64,000 bases of DNA. It comes from Bacteroidetes bacterium GWB2_32_14 (GTDB lineage Bacteria; Bacteroidota; Bacteroidia; Bacteroidales; UBA12077). A model generated the notes under the pieces. The model ran no database searches. It was not told the origin of the DNA and saw nothing but the letters and a program-made list of their open reading frames with translations. A program made the position numbers and the translations under genes. The DNA lies in the NCBI GenBank assembly GCA_001768235.1, contig MENK01000008.1:62001-126000 (forward strand), read 5' to 3'. How positions within the stretch are numbered: the stretch's first letter is position 1; each line of letters starts with the position of its first letter. Positions 62,527 through 64,000 of the stretch are shown here, piece by piece.

Positions 62527-63870
62527 ATGAAGATTTTACTTATAAATACTCCCCGTTCACCACACAACATGATTCTTGAATCGGCACCCGAAGAAGCCAA
62601 ACACTTTATTCATAAAAAACTTATTGGCCCGCCATTAGGGTTATTAACAGTTGCAGCAGCAGTTAAAGATCACGATGTTATAGTATTTGATACCAAAGGA
62701 GAATATGATTTATATCCTGATACTACACCCCCGCTGAAAGAATTGGTTAATAAATTATTAAAACAACATAATCCTGATGTTGTAGGAACAACAACCATTG
62801 CATCCGAATTTTATTATGCCGTTGATATTTTAAAAGAAACAAAAAAATATAACCCTGAAATTCTAACTGTAATCGGGGGTTTACATGCAACAATCTCGAC
62901 ATCCGATATTACTGATTCTTCAATTGATTTGGTTTTACCCGGACAATCCGCACACCTGTTCAGAGAAGTTATACTGGCTAAAGAGAAAGGCCAATCCTTT
63001 GAAAATATTGGAGGAATTTTAATAAACCATAACGGGAAATTCATGCCTTCGAAAGCAAAAATTGCATTAAATAATCCTGCTGACGAAGATTTTCTAATGC
63101 CCGACAGGGAACATTTAAAACCCTGGATTGATACCTATAAAGTAGGTAAAAGCCCCTATCCTTCAACCTATTTATTTACATCCCTGGGATGCCCTTACAA
63201 ATGCACTTTTTGTTCAATTTGGTGTCAATTTGAAGGAAAATACTTACAAAGAAACATCGAAAGCATTATCGAAGAACTAAAACTGCTTGATGATTATCCT
63301 GTTGTTCGTTTTGCTGATGCGAACACCATTGTAAATACCGGTTTTATTAACACTCTTTTTGACAGAATACAGGAAGAAGGAATAAAAAAAGATTTTATAA
63401 TGGACATAAGAACAGATACGGCTGTTAAATATCCAAAACTAATTGAAAAACTGGCTAAAGGAGGGTTAAAAGTAGTTATTTGCGGATTTGAATCGTTTCG
63501 GGAAGAAGAACTAAGAAAATACAACAAAAGCACTGATGCAAAGCTGATTCACGAATCTATTGACGTTTTTCACCAAAATGACATCATGTTACGTGGAAAT
63601 TATGTTATTCCAAATGACTATGACGAAACGGATTTCAAGGCTTTATCAGATTATACTTCATCACACAGGGTAACATATGCAGGATATACTATTCTTTCCC
63701 CAATGCCCGGAACACCTTTTTACAACGAAGTAAAAGATCAGATCATTGATTTTGATCTTTCAAAATATAATTTCTTTAATAGTGTTCTCAAAACAAAACT
63801 TCCACTCGAAAAGTTTTATGAGAATGTGGGTAAGTTATGGCTTATTAAAAAAGGAACGGACGTGATATAA
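62527..63870 (+). CDS. B12-binding domain radical SAM protein
   Basis: A 447-aa protein. ATG 62527 (MKILLINTPRSPHN) was chosen because the in-frame ATG at 62458 lies in a terminator stem. The N-terminal cobalamin-binding-like Rossmann domain (GPPLGLLTVAAAVKDHDVIV, VIGGLHATISTSDI) is followed by the radical SAM core with the Cys222-x3-Cys226-x2-Cys229 cluster in LGCPYKCTFCSIW. FADANTIVNTGFINTLFDRI, GGLKVVICGFESFREEELRK and MLRGNYVIPNDYDE continue the barrel. The usual DxHxxG cobalamin motif is not evident. The reaction is unknown; methylation or ring changes are common in this class. Confidence 0.92.
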   Translation: MKILLINTPRSPHNMILESAPEEAKHFIHKKLIGPPLGLLTVAAAVKDHDVIVFDTKGEYDLYPDTTPPLKELVNKLLKQHNPDVVGTTTIASEFYYAVDILKETKKYNPEILTVIGGLHATISTSDITDSSIDLVLPGQSAHLFREVILAKEKGQSFENIGGILINHNGKFMPSKAKIALNNPADEDFLMPDREHLKPWIDTYKVGKSPYPSTYLFTSLGCPYKCTFCSIWCQFEGKYLQRNIESIIEELKLLDDYPVVRFADANTIVNTGFINTLFDRIQEEGIKKDFIMDIRTDTAVKYPKLIEKLAKGGLKVVICGFESFREEELRKYNKSTDAKLIHESIDVFHQNDIMLRGNYVIPNDYDETDFKALSDYTSSHRVTYAGYTILSPMPGTPFYNEVKDQIIDFDLSKYNFFNSVLKTKLPLEKFYENVGKLWLIKKGTDVI

Positions 63871-63937
63871 TTATGAATCTAATACCACATGTTGGTGGTT
63901 ATAGACTGAGTATCTGCAAATAATTAAATATTTTATT

Positions 63938-64000
63938 ATGAAAAAGTTAGTTTCATTTTTTTTTGGATTATTAATTTTTATTTTACTTCCGATATTGGGT
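63938..64000 (+). CDS. Start of a further exported protein (cut by window edge)
   Basis: ATG 63938 opens a frame that runs to the window end, giving MKKLVSFFFGLLIFILLPIL. The Lys-Lys start and hydrophobic stretch form a signal peptide or membrane anchor. About 21 residues are visible, so the product cannot be named. It is 67 bases after the radical SAM gene on the same strand. Confidence 0.55.
   Translation, partial: MKKLVSFFFGLLIFILLPILG

Noticed and set aside
1-64000. tRNA, rRNA, CRISPR arrays, insertion sequences
   Set aside because: I scanned intergenic gaps for TPsiC-like words, regular short repeats and transposase motifs and saw none; all gaps are below 300 bases.

Overview
The window is a contiguous piece of a low-GC Bacteroidota chromosome, most likely of the Bacteroidales/Marinilabiliales type. 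The evidence is a secreted protein with a gliding-motility type (CHU_C) C-terminal domain, an OmpA/PD40/TPR protein with the PorE-like layout of the type IX secretion system, a carboxypeptidase-domain TonB-dependent receptor, WG-repeat and TPR proteins, ATP-dependent PEP carboxykinase with PPDK, a short PGDH with Lys in place of the catalytic His, almost no Shine-Dalgarno sequences, and promoters of the TTTG / TAnnTTTG type. No rRNA, tRNA, CRISPR, IS element or prophage was seen, and no gene-free stretch exceeds 300 bases.

Layout. 1-4.3 kb (minus): a tripartite RND efflux operon in the order tetR, cupin, tolC-like, membrane-fusion protein, RND pump (cut by the window edge). Its promoter carries a near-perfect palindrome between the -33 and -7 elements, and a second copy sits at the tolC start codon. 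4.4-8.7 kb (minus): DUF6702-like protein, 872-aa CHU_C protein and TPR protein in one operon. 8.9-14.3 kb: secreted caspase-fold protein, pyruvate kinase, a SpoIIAA-like protein, aroQ and xerD. 14.6-21.7 kb: ppdK, pckA, plsY and a GapN-type dehydrogenase. 21.8-27.4 kb: folP-cdaA opposed to tmk, a DoxX/MauE protein, an orphan DppB-like permease and tpiA. 27.4-33.5 kb: prmA, a 1537-aa exported protein of unknown function and a methyltransferase.

33.5-38.6 kb (mostly minus): phosphodiesterase, rsmE, then a less conserved block holding a zinc ribbon protein, two unknown proteins with a decayed coding remnant between them, an SPFH membrane protein paired with an Arc-type repressor and a perfect 12-bp inverted repeat at their promoter, a 72-aa orphan, and an ECF sigma factor that starts at TTG behind a strong Shine-Dalgarno sequence. 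38.8-43.9 kb: uvrA, an envelope lipoprotein pair and a HEAT-like protein. 43.9-51.2 kb (minus): DHODH-like flavoprotein and yggS; serC-serA-DUF1015; comB; gcvT. 51.3-58.1 kb: PorE-like OmpA protein with a TPR partner, an orphan Hpt-STAS pair, and clpB with paired upstream repeats. 58.2-64 kb (plus): flavin reductase, TonB receptor, WG-repeat protein, B12-binding radical SAM protein and the start of one more exported protein.

Together the genes give a core-metabolism picture: the PEP/pyruvate node (pyk, ppdK, pckA), triose-phosphate steps (tpiA, gapN), serine and one-carbon metabolism (serA, serC, gcvT, folP), c-di-AMP signalling (cdaA) and protein quality control (clpB). Envelope and regulatory genes of unknown role lie between them. 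The most promising undescribed material is the SPFH-Arc operon with its operator, the 1537-aa protein, the Hpt-STAS pair, the efflux operon with two operators, and the decayed locus near 35.7 kb.
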